In this document: positions 44,484 through 53,693 of the stretch, piece after piece
Layout of the letters: every line of letters begins with the position of its first letter
How positions within the stretch are numbered: the stretch's first letter is position 1
From: CAYJNO01 sp964371715
GTDB taxonomy: Bacteria; Bacillota_I; Bacilli_A; Erysipelotrichales; Erysipelotrichaceae
NCBI GenBank assembly: GCA_964371715.1
Contig: CAYJNO010000004.1
Coordinates: 1 to 64,000, forward strand
DNA: 64,000 nucleotides
Reading direction: 5' to 3'
Notes under the pieces: model-generated
Database searches by the model: none
What the model was told of the DNA's origin: nothing
Seen by the model: the letters and a program-made list of their open reading frames with translations, nothing else
Position numbers and translations under genes: made by a program

Positions 44484-44497
44484 AAAGGAGGAAATAA

Positions 44498-45202
44498 ATG
44501 AATTATTTTATAAAAGAAAACAAATGGTTAACGCTTATCTCATTGCCACTTATTATATGGAGTGTCTTATTTATCACAATGCCATTTATTACTTACTATA
44601 ATATCAATTTATTTAGTAGTAGCTATATGATGCTATATGCAGTATATTTAGGATCTTATATTATTGTGGTAGGTATTACATTAAATAACAAAAAAGCAAT
44701 GAAAATTAAACAAGCAGAAAAAGAAAGACTACTTATTGTCGAATCATTAGCTAAAATTAAGATAAATGAACCGAAAAATATCTTGACTACATTTACATCA
44801 ATGAATGCAGCTAATAATATTAATAATAATGATATAGTTATCATTAAAGAGCGTTTATCTAATCTAATTTATAGCATAAATAATAATAAACTTATATTAA
44901 GTACATCAAATGATAAAAGACTAAATCATTATATTGACCAGTTTAACAAGACTACAAACACCATTGAAGAAACAATAGCTAAATTAGAATTATTTATCAA
45001 TAATTCTATAGAAAATAATAAGACAATTTTTGAACTTGAAAAAGCTAAACAATTATTCAATGAGTCACCAAGTTTTACAAGATCTTTAAAGGTACAAAAA
45101 TTTAAACATGAAATGATAGATCTTACACAAGATTTTGAAGAATTAACTTTATTAACTGAAGAATGTTCTAAAGTAAATTATAAGATTAATATTGATAATT
45201 AA
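44498..45202 (+). CDS. Two-TM protein with cytosolic helical domain
   Basis: 234 residues. Two transmembrane helices at ~12-32 and ~43-62 near the N-terminus, then about 170 residues rich in heptads (NHYIDQFNKTTNTIEETIAK, EEL repeats) predicted helical and cytosolic. No family recognised. AAAGGAGGAAAT precedes the ATG, 14 bases after the HsdM-like stop, so it is the third gene of that operon. Candidate membrane effector or anchor of the S-like/M-like complex (inference). Confidence 0.7.
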   Translation: MNYFIKENKWLTLISLPLIIWSVLFITMPFITYYNINLFSSSYMMLYAVYLGSYIIVVGITLNNKKAMKIKQAEKERLLIVESLAKIKINEPKNILTTFTSMNAANNINNNDIVIIKERLSNLIYSINNNKLILSTSNDKRLNHYIDQFNKTTNTIEETIAKLELFINNSIENNKTIFELEKAKQLFNESPSFTRSLKVQKFKHEMIDLTQDFEELTLLTEECSKVNYKINIDN

Positions 45203-45242
45203 TGATAAGTAAAACCTTCACTTTATGTTCACTTATCTCATA

Positions 45243-45272
45243 TTGAAAATGTAATATAAGCTATGCTATACT
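45243..45272 (+). promoter_or_regulatory. Promoter of the FIST-EAL gene
   Basis: -35 TTGAAA (45243-45248), 18-bp spacer, -10 TATACT (45267-45272) with TG one base before it. The leader is about 140 bases. Confidence 0.6.
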
Positions 45273-45418
45273 GTGTAAGTTGATTATTTACAACAGATTA
45301 AAAGAAGTTTTTAAGATATAGTTATATAATACTTTGCTCATGTTGTGATCATGTTTTATTAATGATATACAACGATTTGTAAAGTACTATTTTTGTAAGT
45401 AATCTATTGGAGGTTATT

Positions 45419-47971
45419 ATGAAGAAAGTATCACATATATATGATGGTAAAGAATCATTTATAAATAAATTAAATGAAAATAAAATAGATTTTTATGCTC
45501 CATTACTTGTAAGAATTGTAACTGCTAAAAGTTCAAGAGATAATGCTTTAGCTTTAGCAAAACAAATTAAAGAAATATTACCGAATGGAATGATTGTTGG
45601 AGCAACATCTTCAGTAAGTGTTATTCATAATGGAGAAGCAGTTGATGATGCTACATTAATTGTGGTAGAACAATATACTAAGTTAATATTAAGTGTTAGA
45701 AAACTACCTTTTATAGATAAAAATATTGAAACAATTGCTAAACAAGTACATGACATTAGTATGGAAATTGGAAGTACAAAAACAACAATTAATTTATTAT
45801 TTAGTAATAAATTTTGGGATGGATTTAAATTTGTACGTGAATTTGATAAATTAACACCTCAAATGAAACTTGCAGGTGGGATGGCTGGAGAAATGTCTCA
45901 TTTCTATGGCGATAGTTATTTGTTTGATGAAAATGGTGTTTATGATGAAGAGATGTTTATTTTTGCAGCTACAGCTGAAGAAGAATATCATTTCACACAA
46001 GCATTTACACCACATGATAAATTAAACGATGATATTCATGAAATAACAAAAGTTGATGGACATTTCATCAAAGAAATAGATAATGAACCAGCAGGAGATT
46101 GGATGCTTAATTATCTTAATTTAAATAAAGATAATGTAGCACATTATGATTTTGTTACTACTCAAACTGATTTTGATACAACCTTTGAACAATTAAATAA
46201 TGATTACTTAACAAGGTTTCCTTTATTGTTAGAACATGATGGTACAGGATTTTATAATAGTTATGATAGTAAAGAAAATAGTTTATCTGCATATCATGCT
46301 AATTTAATGGTTAAAGAAAAATTTAAAGTAGGGTATGTAACACCAATTGCAGCTATGAATGCTACTTATGAACTTATTTCTGCAACATATAGTGCACCTA
46401 TTGAATTAGTATTTGCTTATTCTTGTGTTGTACTTAGAATGTATTTATCAAACGTAGCTAAATGGGCATTATCACCATTTGAACAATTTGATGTCTCAGG
46501 AATGTTCATGATGGGTGAATTAGTCTATCAAAATGGAAGAAATGAATATCATCAAGGTGCATGTGTTCTACAATGCATTGCTGAAAGTGAAGTATATGCA
46601 ATACCAAATTTAAAAACATTAGAACAAATAGAACTTGTAGAAACTGATTTAGACTTTATTTTAAAAGCCATTGAAAAACAATCACAAACTACAAAAAGTG
46701 GAGCTAAATATGCTGAAAAACTAGAAAAATATCGTCGTGGTGGAAGCATTGAAAGCTACTATAAAGATCCTGATTTTAATATGCCAAACATGCTACAATA
46801 TCGAGTAGATAATGATACTTTTAAAATGAATAAAGTTTGTTTAGTAGAAATTCAAACAGCTGATGCTACAGTTGCATTTGCTGGACAAGAAGCATATAAC
46901 TTATCATGTGTTGAAATGATAAATGAAATTGGAGAAATATATAAAGATAATCCAGTATATAAACTATCAAGGATGTATGCATTTAACTATAAATGTATTG
47001 TTATTTCATGTCTTGATTATGTAAGTAATATGGATTTTATTGAGTATTGTAAAGAGCTTCATAAACAATATGGATATGCCAAATCTCGATGCCATGACAT
47101 TACAAGTGTAAGTCGCTTTGTAGTAGTATTAAATCAAGAAAATCCTGTAGAAGAGGGTATGAAGTATTTATTTTCAAATTCTGATAAAATGGAAACATTC
47201 TTTATTAGTAGTACATCATCACAAGATTATGATGTTAGTAATGAAGAATTAAGAGCCTTAGATTTACTTAATAGAGCAATAGAAAATAAATTAGTTGTTC
47301 CATATTATCAAGGTATACATAATAATCAAACAAATAAAATTGATAAATATGAAGCTCTAATGAGAATAATTGACTTAGATGATAAAGTATATTCTCCATA
47401 TGCATTTATTGATATATCTCAAAAATATAAATTATATACGCATATCAGTAGATTAATGATTGAACAAGTTTTACATGACTTTAAGGATAGAGATGAACAA
47501 GTATCAATAAATATATCAGTAAATGATATTGAATCATCAACATTTAGGGAATGGTTTATTAATGCTTTATCTAATTTTAATAAGCCAGAGAGAGTTATTG
47601 TAGAACTATTAGAGAGTGATGATTTTAAACAACTAGATAATTTCTTTGAGTTTGTAAATGAAATCAAAAGCCTAGGTTGTAAAATTGCTATTGATGATTT
47701 TGGTTCAGGATATTCAACATTTACAACAGTAATGCAATTAGAGCCAGATTATATAAAAATAGATGGTAGTATTGTAAGTCAGGTTGCTAATAATAGTAAA
47801 TCAATTATGGTTCTTGATACAATTCAATACTTAACTAAAAAATTAGAAGCAAAAGCTGTCGCTGAATTTGTTGAAAATGTAGATATTCAAAATATTTTAA
47901 ATAAATATGAAATATCATATTCTCAAGGCTATTATTTTGCAAAACCTGTTCCTTTTGATGAATTGCCTTAA
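45419..47971 (+). CDS. FIST sensor - EAL c-di-GMP phosphodiesterase
   Basis: 850 residues. Residues ~1-400 are FIST-N and FIST-C (GMIVGATSSVSVIHNGE, GGMAGEMSHFYGDS, then LSPFEQFDVSGMFMMGEL), a domain predicted to bind small ligands. A middle part (~470-590) may be a degenerate GGDEF-like domain. The EAL domain ends the protein: EAL at 645-647 in KYEALMR, ISVN, ELLES, Asp759-Asp760 in IDDFGSGYS, and late SQGYYFAKP. The metal ligands look intact, so active hydrolysis of c-di-GMP is likely. GGAGG lies before ATG 45419. Cytosolic. Monocistronic. Confidence 0.9.
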   Translation: MKKVSHIYDGKESFINKLNENKIDFYAPLLVRIVTAKSSRDNALALAKQIKEILPNGMIVGATSSVSVIHNGEAVDDATLIVVEQYTKLILSVRKLPFIDKNIETIAKQVHDISMEIGSTKTTINLLFSNKFWDGFKFVREFDKLTPQMKLAGGMAGEMSHFYGDSYLFDENGVYDEEMFIFAATAEEEYHFTQAFTPHDKLNDDIHEITKVDGHFIKEIDNEPAGDWMLNYLNLNKDNVAHYDFVTTQTDFDTTFEQLNNDYLTRFPLLLEHDGTGFYNSYDSKENSLSAYHANLMVKEKFKVGYVTPIAAMNATYELISATYSAPIELVFAYSCVVLRMYLSNVAKWALSPFEQFDVSGMFMMGELVYQNGRNEYHQGACVLQCIAESEVYAIPNLKTLEQIELVETDLDFILKAIEKQSQTTKSGAKYAEKLEKYRRGGSIESYYKDPDFNMPNMLQYRVDNDTFKMNKVCLVEIQTADATVAFAGQEAYNLSCVEMINEIGEIYKDNPVYKLSRMYAFNYKCIVISCLDYVSNMDFIEYCKELHKQYGYAKSRCHDITSVSRFVVVLNQENPVEEGMKYLFSNSDKMETFFISSTSSQDYDVSNEELRALDLLNRAIENKLVVPYYQGIHNNQTNKIDKYEALMRIIDLDDKVYSPYAFIDISQKYKLYTHISRLMIEQVLHDFKDRDEQVSINISVNDIESSTFREWFINALSNFNKPERVIVELLESDDFKQLDNFFEFVNEIKSLGCKIAIDDFGSGYSTFTTVMQLEPDYIKIDGSIVSQVANNSKSIMVLDTIQYLTKKLEAKAVAEFVENVDIQNILNKYEISYSQGYYFAKPVPFDELP

Positions 47972-48041
47972 ATCCATATTTAATATTGATTGTATATAGA
48001 CAATGTTTGACATACAATGTTAATTTTGATATTTTAATGTC

Positions 48042-48130
48042 CATAAAAGCTGCAGTGAATTCTACTGAGCCTGTTTGCGAAAGAACATCATATAACTTAA
48101 GTAGGTATATGATGTTTTTTAATATATCAA
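48042..48130 (-). repeat. Diverged remnant repeat, copy A
   Basis: About 90 bases clearly similar to 52841-52930 (for example CATAAA-GCT-CAG-GAATTCTAC shared). On the minus strand it encodes a fragment ending VLSQTGSVEFTAAFM, comparable with IFSQQCFVEFAEAFM in copy B. Both are remnants of the C-terminus of one protein family that I cannot name. The two copies flank the Bce-type module. Confidence 0.6.
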
Positions 48131-48212
48131 GAAGAAATTATACTAAAAGTATAGATTATGATAAAATTATAAATAATGATTAATTTTAAATATTATATAT
48201 AGGGGAAAATTT

Positions 48213-48887
48213 ATGAAGAAAATATTAATTATTGAAGATGATAGAATTATTGCAGAAGCAATTAATGAACATTTAAGCTTATGGGGCTATGATGTATTAT
48301 GTATTCAAGATTTTAGTAAAGTTATGGAGTCTTTTAATGAGTTTTCACCACATTTAGTGTTATTAGATATAACATTACCATTTAAGAATGGATATAGCAT
48401 ATGTGAAGATATACGTAAAGTATCAAAACTACCAATCATTTTTATTTCATCAGCAAATGAGAGTATGAATATTGTTTTAGCAATGAGTATGGGAGGCGAT
48501 GATTTTATTGCTAAACCATTTGATTTAGATGTACTTAGTGCAAAGGTTCAAGCTACAATTAGACGTAGTTATGACTTTAATAATGATGAAACACAACTTA
48601 ATATAAAAGGTGTTATACTAAATACTGAAAATGCTTTATGCTCTTATAATGAAAATAGTATAGAATTAAGCAAAAATGAATTTATAATTCTTAAAACGCT
48701 AATGATTAATAAATCAAAGATAGTATCGAGAGATGAAATAATGAATAGACTTTGGAACACAAATATTTTTATTGATGATAATACTTTAACTGTAAACATA
48801 ACAAGGCTTAGAAAGAAATTAAATGATATCGGAATTATTAATTTTATTGAGACACGAAAGAGTTTAGGGTATGTTGTAAATGAATAA
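48213..48887 (+). CDS. OmpR-family response regulator, BceR-like
   Basis: 224 residues. The receiver domain has IIEDD at the acidic pocket, phosphoacceptor Asp52 (LLDITLP), and Lys in AKPFD. The C-terminal winged helix has SKNEFIILKTLMINKSKIVSRDEI and DNTLTVNITRLRKKL. GGGGAAAATTT lies before the ATG. It overlaps the kinase by 8 bases. With the kinase and ABC transporter downstream it forms a BceRSAB-type module, which senses and resists cell-wall-active peptide antibiotics. It likely binds the inverted repeat at 49853-49874. Confidence 0.9.
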   Translation: MKKILIIEDDRIIAEAINEHLSLWGYDVLCIQDFSKVMESFNEFSPHLVLLDITLPFKNGYSICEDIRKVSKLPIIFISSANESMNIVLAMSMGGDDFIAKPFDLDVLSAKVQATIRRSYDFNNDETQLNIKGVILNTENALCSYNENSIELSKNEFIILKTLMINKSKIVSRDEIMNRLWNTNIFIDDNTLTVNITRLRKKLNDIGIINFIETRKSLGYVVNE

Positions 48888-49854
48888 AAAATATATTCTA
48901 AAAAAACTACATTTATTTGGTGTTATTATCTGTACTACAATTATTTTCTTATTAGTTTTTATTAGTGAAAACATTGCAATTGATTCAATAGTTTATGCCT
49001 TTATAATTTCATCTTTTTTCTTTTTAGTTTATTTTATAATTGATTACTATTATTACATAAAAAAAGTTAAAGTACTAAAACAAATTAATGAAAACATCTT
49101 TTTAAAAACAAACAAATTAGTACATAATAATGATGAAATTGAATTGTTATATATAGAAATCATAAAACAATGGGAAAAACTTTATAATCAAGAATATCTA
49201 AATAATACTAAAAGTATGAAAGAAATGTCAGATTTTTATACTACATGGGTTCATCAAATTAAAACACCAATATTTGCATTATCATTATTAATTAAAGACA
49301 CACCAAATAATAGTATTATGAAATCAGAACTTATAAAAATTCAACAATATTCAGATATGATATTAGGATATTTAAGGTTACATGAAAGTCATAATGATCT
49401 TGTTATAAAAGAAATCAATTTAAAAGATGTAATTAGTGATGTTTTAAAAAACTTTACTGCAATATTTCTTGCTAAAAATTTAAGACCTATATTATCTATA
49501 GATGATTATTATTTAAAATCAGATGAAAAACATTTAAAATTTGCTATTAGTCAAATTATTTCTAATGCTACAAAATATAGTGAAAATGATGAAATTATAA
49601 TTAGTTTAAAAAATAATGTTATTGAAATAACTGATAAAGGAATAGGTATTGAAGAATGTGATATTCCAAGAATATTTGATAAAGGATATACAGGATACTC
49701 AGGAAGAGTTGATGATAAATCAAGTGGACTTGGATTGTTTTTATGTAAAGGAACTCTTGATTTATTAGGCTTTAAGATATCTGTAATATCAAATAAAGGT
49801 ATTAATACAAGTTTCTTTATAGATCTAAGACAAGAAGATAGAATATTAGATTAA
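48880..49854 (+). CDS. Intramembrane-sensing histidine kinase, BceS-like
   Basis: 324 residues. Two TM helices close together (~9-28 and ~34-55) with almost no extracellular loop, the mark of intramembrane-sensing kinases. Phosphoacceptor His125 is in FYTTWVHQIKTPIFALSLL, the typical BceS H-box. An ATPase domain follows, with ISNATKYS (N box), EITDKGIGIEECDIPRIFDKG and SSGLGLFLCKG (G2 box). Such kinases receive the signal from the BceAB transporter by direct contact. Overlaps the regulator gene by 8 bases. Confidence 0.92.
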   Translation: MNKKYILKKLHLFGVIICTTIIFLLVFISENIAIDSIVYAFIISSFFFLVYFIIDYYYYIKKVKVLKQINENIFLKTNKLVHNNDEIELLYIEIIKQWEKLYNQEYLNNTKSMKEMSDFYTTWVHQIKTPIFALSLLIKDTPNNSIMKSELIKIQQYSDMILGYLRLHESHNDLVIKEINLKDVISDVLKNFTAIFLAKNLRPILSIDDYYLKSDEKHLKFAISQIISNATKYSENDEIIISLKNNVIEITDKGIGIEECDIPRIFDKGYTGYSGRVDDKSSGLGLFLCKGTLDLLGFKISVISNKGINTSFFIDLRQEDRILD

Positions 49855-49874
49855 CCTTACAAAAATGTAAGGTT
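49853..49874 (+). promoter_or_regulatory. BceR-type operator upstream of the ABC transporter
   Basis: AACCTTACA-AAAA-TGTAAGGTT is a perfect 9-bp inverted repeat containing TTACA-N4-TGTAA, the form described for BceR-like regulator sites. It stands ~40 bp upstream of a -10 TATAAT at 49915-49920 that would serve the transporter genes, and begins in the kinase stop codon. It could also terminate weakly, but has no T run. Confidence 0.7.
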
Positions 49875-49948
49875 ACTTTTGTTTAAGGCTAAGGTAACAC
49901 TTTTACTATAAGCTTATAATTAATTCATAACTAAAAAGGAGAATTATT

Positions 49949-50707
49949 ATGGAAATATTAAAAGTATCTAATTTAAAAAAAACGTACAACGCTAAGCTTT
50001 TAAAAAATAGTGTTGAAGCTTTAAAAGATGTGAGCTTTACAGTAGATAATGGTGAATTTATTGCTATTATGGGAGAATCAGGTTCTGGTAAAACAACTTT
50101 ACTTAATATACTAGCAGGACTTGATAATAAAACACATGGTGAAGTATTAGTAGATAATAACAATTTTTCTTCATTAAAAGAAAGTGATCTTGCCAAATAC
50201 AGAAGAGAAAGTCTTGGGTTTGTGTTTCAAGATTTTAACTTACTTGATACATTAAATGTCGAAGAAAATATTATATTACCACTTGTACTATCTAGAAAAG
50301 ATAAAAATGAAATAAAGGATAGATTAAATAATATTACAAGCAAACTTAAAATAACAAGTTTATTAAAAAAATATCCTCATGAAATATCAGGAGGAGAAAA
50401 ACAAAGAGTAGCTGTAGCAAGAGCTGTTATCACTAATCCGAAACTACTATTAGCAGATGAGCCAACAGGAGCTCTTGATTCAAAATCTACTGATACTTTA
50501 TTATTAGAGTTTATTAATATTAATAAAGATGGACAAACAATTATTATGGTCACTCATAGTGTTAAATGTGCATCTATTGCAAATCGTGTTTTATTTATTA
50601 AAGATGGAATTATATTTCATCAAATCTATAAAGGAAATCATAGCCAACAACAATTTTATGAGAAGATTTCTGATTCACTTATAGCCATTCAAAATGGAGG
50701 TGAATAA
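49949..50707 (+). CDS. ABC transporter ATP-binding protein, BceA-like
   Basis: 252 residues. Walker A GESGSGKTT (42-50), Q-loop FQDFNLLDTLNVEENI, signature ISGGEKQR, Walker B LLLADEPTGALDSKS and H-loop MVTHSV. This is the MacB/LolD/BceA class. AAAAAGGAGAATT precedes the ATG. Three bases before the permease gene. It powers peptide antibiotic removal by the following permease, and acts in signal flux to the kinase. Confidence 0.94.
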   Translation: MEILKVSNLKKTYNAKLLKNSVEALKDVSFTVDNGEFIAIMGESGSGKTTLLNILAGLDNKTHGEVLVDNNNFSSLKESDLAKYRRESLGFVFQDFNLLDTLNVEENIILPLVLSRKDKNEIKDRLNNITSKLKITSLLKKYPHEISGGEKQRVAVARAVITNPKLLLADEPTGALDSKSTDTLLLEFININKDGQTIIMVTHSVKCASIANRVLFIKDGIIFHQIYKGNHSQQQFYEKISDSLIAIQNGGE

Positions 50708-50710
50708 GAT

Positions 50711-52663
50711 ATGAATAGACCTCATTATTTTAAATTTGCTATTGCAAATTTAAAGAATAATTCAAAAACCATATTGCCATTCACTCTAGCATCGGCAATA
50801 TCAGTTTTATTATTTTATAATTGTATTAATATTGCTTTTAGTGATACAACAGGTAGTGGTACTCTATCTGCAATCTTTGGAGTTTGTGTTTTTTTACTAG
50901 GAGTATTTTCAAGTGCATTTTTGTTTTATACTAATGGATTTCTATTAAAAAGAAGAAAAAAAGAGTTTGGACTATATAATATTTTAGGACTTCAAAAAAG
51001 ACATATTAGTATGATTATATTAATTGAAAATGCATTTATTTTTATTGCATCAATTATTTTAGGTTTATTATTGGGTATTCTTTTTTCAAGAATATTAATC
51101 TTTACACTTTATAGTGTTATAAAGTTTGATTTGCATTATGAGTTTGAAGTAAACTTTTTAGCTGTTGTATATACATTTTTATTCTATTGTTTCATCTTCT
51201 TATTATTATCTATTTATAACATTATTGTTGTATATAACACTAAAATTGTAAACTTACTAAAAAGCAGTAAAATTTCCGATAAAACTTTTAAATCAAACTA
51301 TATTTTATTAATTATTGGTGTAATACTATTGATAAGTGGATATACAATAGCACTTAGTTTTAAAAATATTATTTTTGAAATGGATAAATATGCTTTAGCT
51401 ATTATTTTAGTATCAGTAGCTACATTTTGTTTATTTTCAGTACTTGGAAGCACAGTGTTAAAAGCCTTAAGGTTTAATAAAAAATTTTATTATCGACCAG
51501 AAAATTTTACTGCAGTTTCAGGACTTATGCATCGAATTAGTAAAAATGTTGGAGCTTTAACACTTATTTGTATATTATCTACTGGAATTATTATTGCTTT
51601 ATCAACTACTGTAAGTATGTATTTAGGTATTAATGATATTTTAAATTTCAGATATTCTCATGATTATAAAATTGATATTGTTAGTGAAGATATGATTGAT
51701 GATAAAATTGATTTTGTCATTGAAAATGTAAATAGTGAATTTAATGAAATAGAAGATATAAAGTACTATACACATTTTTATTTCTTTGGTTCAAAATTCA
51801 ATGAGTTTATTTTTTATGAGGAAAATGAAGATGGTGGATCATCGATCGAAGAACCAAATAGTGATGATATTACCTTATATGTTTTAATGAATGTTAGTGG
51901 ATATGAAGCCATAACAAACAATGAATTAGTTTTAAAAGATAATGAAATACTATTAGCTAATGAAATAGAAAGTAATGAATTTAACTTACTAAATAAAACA
52001 TATGATATTGTAAAAACTAATCCATCTCTTATAACAATGTTAGATGAATATGCTGTATATTCAAACATTCAAGTCATCGTTATGAATAACCAAGAATTTA
52101 TAAGCTTTCATCAGAATAGTGAAAACTATTCTTTAAAGAATAGTATTTATTTTAATTCAGTAAAGGAGATCGATTTTGATGCATTATATAATGTAGTTAA
52201 TGAAAATATAAGTGATGTATATTCAATTGAATATATAATTAAAGCAGATAATGTTAAAGACTTTTATTCGATATATGGAGGCTTATTATTTGTTGGTATT
52301 TTCCTTGGTTTACTAATGTTATTTTATGTATTATTAATTCTCTATTATAAGCAAGTAGTGGAAGGATATGAAGATAGAGATAATTATAAAACTATGGAAA
52401 AAATAGGAATGAGTAAAGAGATGATTAAAAGAAGTATTAATAGACAAATCATCTTTGTATTTTTAATACCTATCATTACAGCTGTAATACACTTATTTTT
52501 TGCATATAATTCAATAATTCAGATGCTAAGAGTATTTAATTTAACTAACACAGATTTATTTATGAAATGTACTATCGGTGTAATTATTGTATTCTTCATA
52601 ATATATTTATTAATGTATTACTTTACATCAAAGATTTATCATAAAATAATTAGTGAATCATAG
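50711..52663 (+). CDS. FtsX-like ABC permease, BceB-like
   Basis: 650 residues. About ten TM helices with the typical large extracytoplasmic domain of ~200 residues between TM7 and TM8 (about residues 310-520, acidic). FtsX-like segments are seen in FYTNGFLLKRRKKEFGLYNILG and in YYKQVVEGYEDRDNYKTMEKIGMSKEMIKRSI. These are the hallmarks of BceB-type permeases, which handle bacitracin, lantibiotics or other lipid II-binding peptides. The ligand is not determinable. Confidence 0.93.
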   Translation: MNRPHYFKFAIANLKNNSKTILPFTLASAISVLLFYNCINIAFSDTTGSGTLSAIFGVCVFLLGVFSSAFLFYTNGFLLKRRKKEFGLYNILGLQKRHISMIILIENAFIFIASIILGLLLGILFSRILIFTLYSVIKFDLHYEFEVNFLAVVYTFLFYCFIFLLLSIYNIIVVYNTKIVNLLKSSKISDKTFKSNYILLIIGVILLISGYTIALSFKNIIFEMDKYALAIILVSVATFCLFSVLGSTVLKALRFNKKFYYRPENFTAVSGLMHRISKNVGALTLICILSTGIIIALSTTVSMYLGINDILNFRYSHDYKIDIVSEDMIDDKIDFVIENVNSEFNEIEDIKYYTHFYFFGSKFNEFIFYEENEDGGSSIEEPNSDDITLYVLMNVSGYEAITNNELVLKDNEILLANEIESNEFNLLNKTYDIVKTNPSLITMLDEYAVYSNIQVIVMNNQEFISFHQNSENYSLKNSIYFNSVKEIDFDALYNVVNENISDVYSIEYIIKADNVKDFYSIYGGLLFVGIFLGLLMLFYVLLILYYKQVVEGYEDRDNYKTMEKIGMSKEMIKRSINRQIIFVFLIPIITAVIHLFFAYNSIIQMLRVFNLTNTDLFMKCTIGVIIVFFIIYLLMYYFTSKIYHKIISES

Positions 52664-52701
52664 TGAAAAGCCACGTAGATATTAACTGCGTGGCTTTTCA
52701 C
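52663..52701 (+). terminator. Terminator of the Bce-like operon
   Basis: GTGAAAAGCCACG pairs exactly with CGTGGCTTTTCAC over a 13-base loop. The T run is inside the stem; stability is high. Confidence 0.7.
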
Positions 52702-52840
52702 ATTAACTAGTGATGACAAATAAATCAACTTTTCACAAAATATAATTGCATCTAAACCATATAAATTAATTTGATATATTAGCAAAAACATCAAACTAAT
52801 TTATATTAAAAGATAACAATATTTTCTATGAATACTTTTT

Positions 52841-52930
52841 CATAAATGCTTCAGCGAATTCTACGAAACATTGTTGTGAAAAGATATCATTTACTGAATT
52901 AGATATATGTTCTTTTTTTATAGATATTTC
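52841..52930 (-). repeat. Diverged remnant repeat, copy B
   Basis: Counterpart of 48042-48130. On the minus strand it reads IKKEHISNSVNDIFSQQC, then FVEFAEAFMKKYS and a stop, the better preserved of the two C-terminal fragments. No gene remains around it. Confidence 0.6.
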
Positions 52931-53055
52931 AAATAATCAGTTAATAGATAAATTATGAGTTTAAGTTACATTTGTATTTATTGATTTATCATCATACTTA
53001 TTATCATTTATAATTATTGGAGGTTATGATAAGTGTAGTTTTATCAACTTAATTT

Positions 53056-53259
53056 ATGAAGAGTGTTAAACAAGACTATTTAGAAAGAGTATTATCAGTA
53101 TTAAATTCTTTAATCACTTGTGCTATGCCTTTATCATCTTTATTGCTTTCTTTTTTAGCAGTATTTTTAAAAGTAGAATTAATATTTTTTAGTTATGGTA
53201 TATTAAGTGTTATTTTAGTTTTATTGATTTATGATTTTGTTAAAAGCAAAGATATTTAA
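53056..53259 (+). pseudogene. C-terminal fragment of an MFS efflux transporter
   Basis: 67 residues: YLERVLSVLNSLITCAMPLS followed by two membrane helices and YDFVKSKDI. This matches the last two helices of macrolide-efflux-type MFS proteins, where the preceding Gly-Arg-Val-x-Ser-x-x-Asn-Ser segment is conserved. The other ten helices are absent. A GGAGG with a short aborted ORF lies at ~53022. Probably a remnant, not expressed. Confidence 0.65.
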
Positions 53260-53643
53260 GTATTTTTATTTAGAAAAAATATATATGTTCAATCTTTATA
53301 ATCTTATATCGATAAACTTTAATCATTTGGAGCTTTATAATCCAACAAATGTATAAGAAAATTCTTAATGAACTAAATTGATAAAATATCATGTAACGCT
53401 TCGTCGATAATGAAGAATGTTTGTCGATGATTAACATCTAAACATCGTTTGGTAGCACTAAAAGATAAAGATATTGCATACAATGTATTTTCGTAAATTT
53501 TTTATAATTGAAAGAAACCCAATTAATAAATTCAAAATTCAAGAATAGAATAGTAGAATACTTAAACAAAGTTTATAAAATTTTTGTGCATGTTCATAAA
53601 AAATAATATATATTAATTTATGTAGCCAATAATGATGTTTTTG
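53260..53643. other. Intergenic region with a decayed fragment
   Basis: No complete gene in ~380 bases. On the minus strand at about 53386-53458 a short piece reads RCLDVNHRQTFFIIDEALHD and stops, likely a gene remnant of unknown type. Confidence 0.35.
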
Positions 53644-53673
53644 TTGATTGAAAATGAAATAAAGTGTTATAAT
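53644..53673 (+). promoter_or_regulatory. Promoter of the BspA-like gene
   Basis: -35 TTGATT (53644-53649), 18-bp spacer, -10 TATAAT (53668-53673) with TG one base before it (extended -10). Confidence 0.65.
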
Positions 53674-53693
53674 TTACTACAAGGGAGATAAAA

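Noticed and set aside
47986..48183. 65-codon plus-strand ORF between the FIST-EAL gene and the response regulator
   Set aside because: The similarity to 52841-52930 is preserved in the minus-strand reading (VEF-x-x-AFM), so the plus frame is a shadow of a remnant. No good ribosome site.
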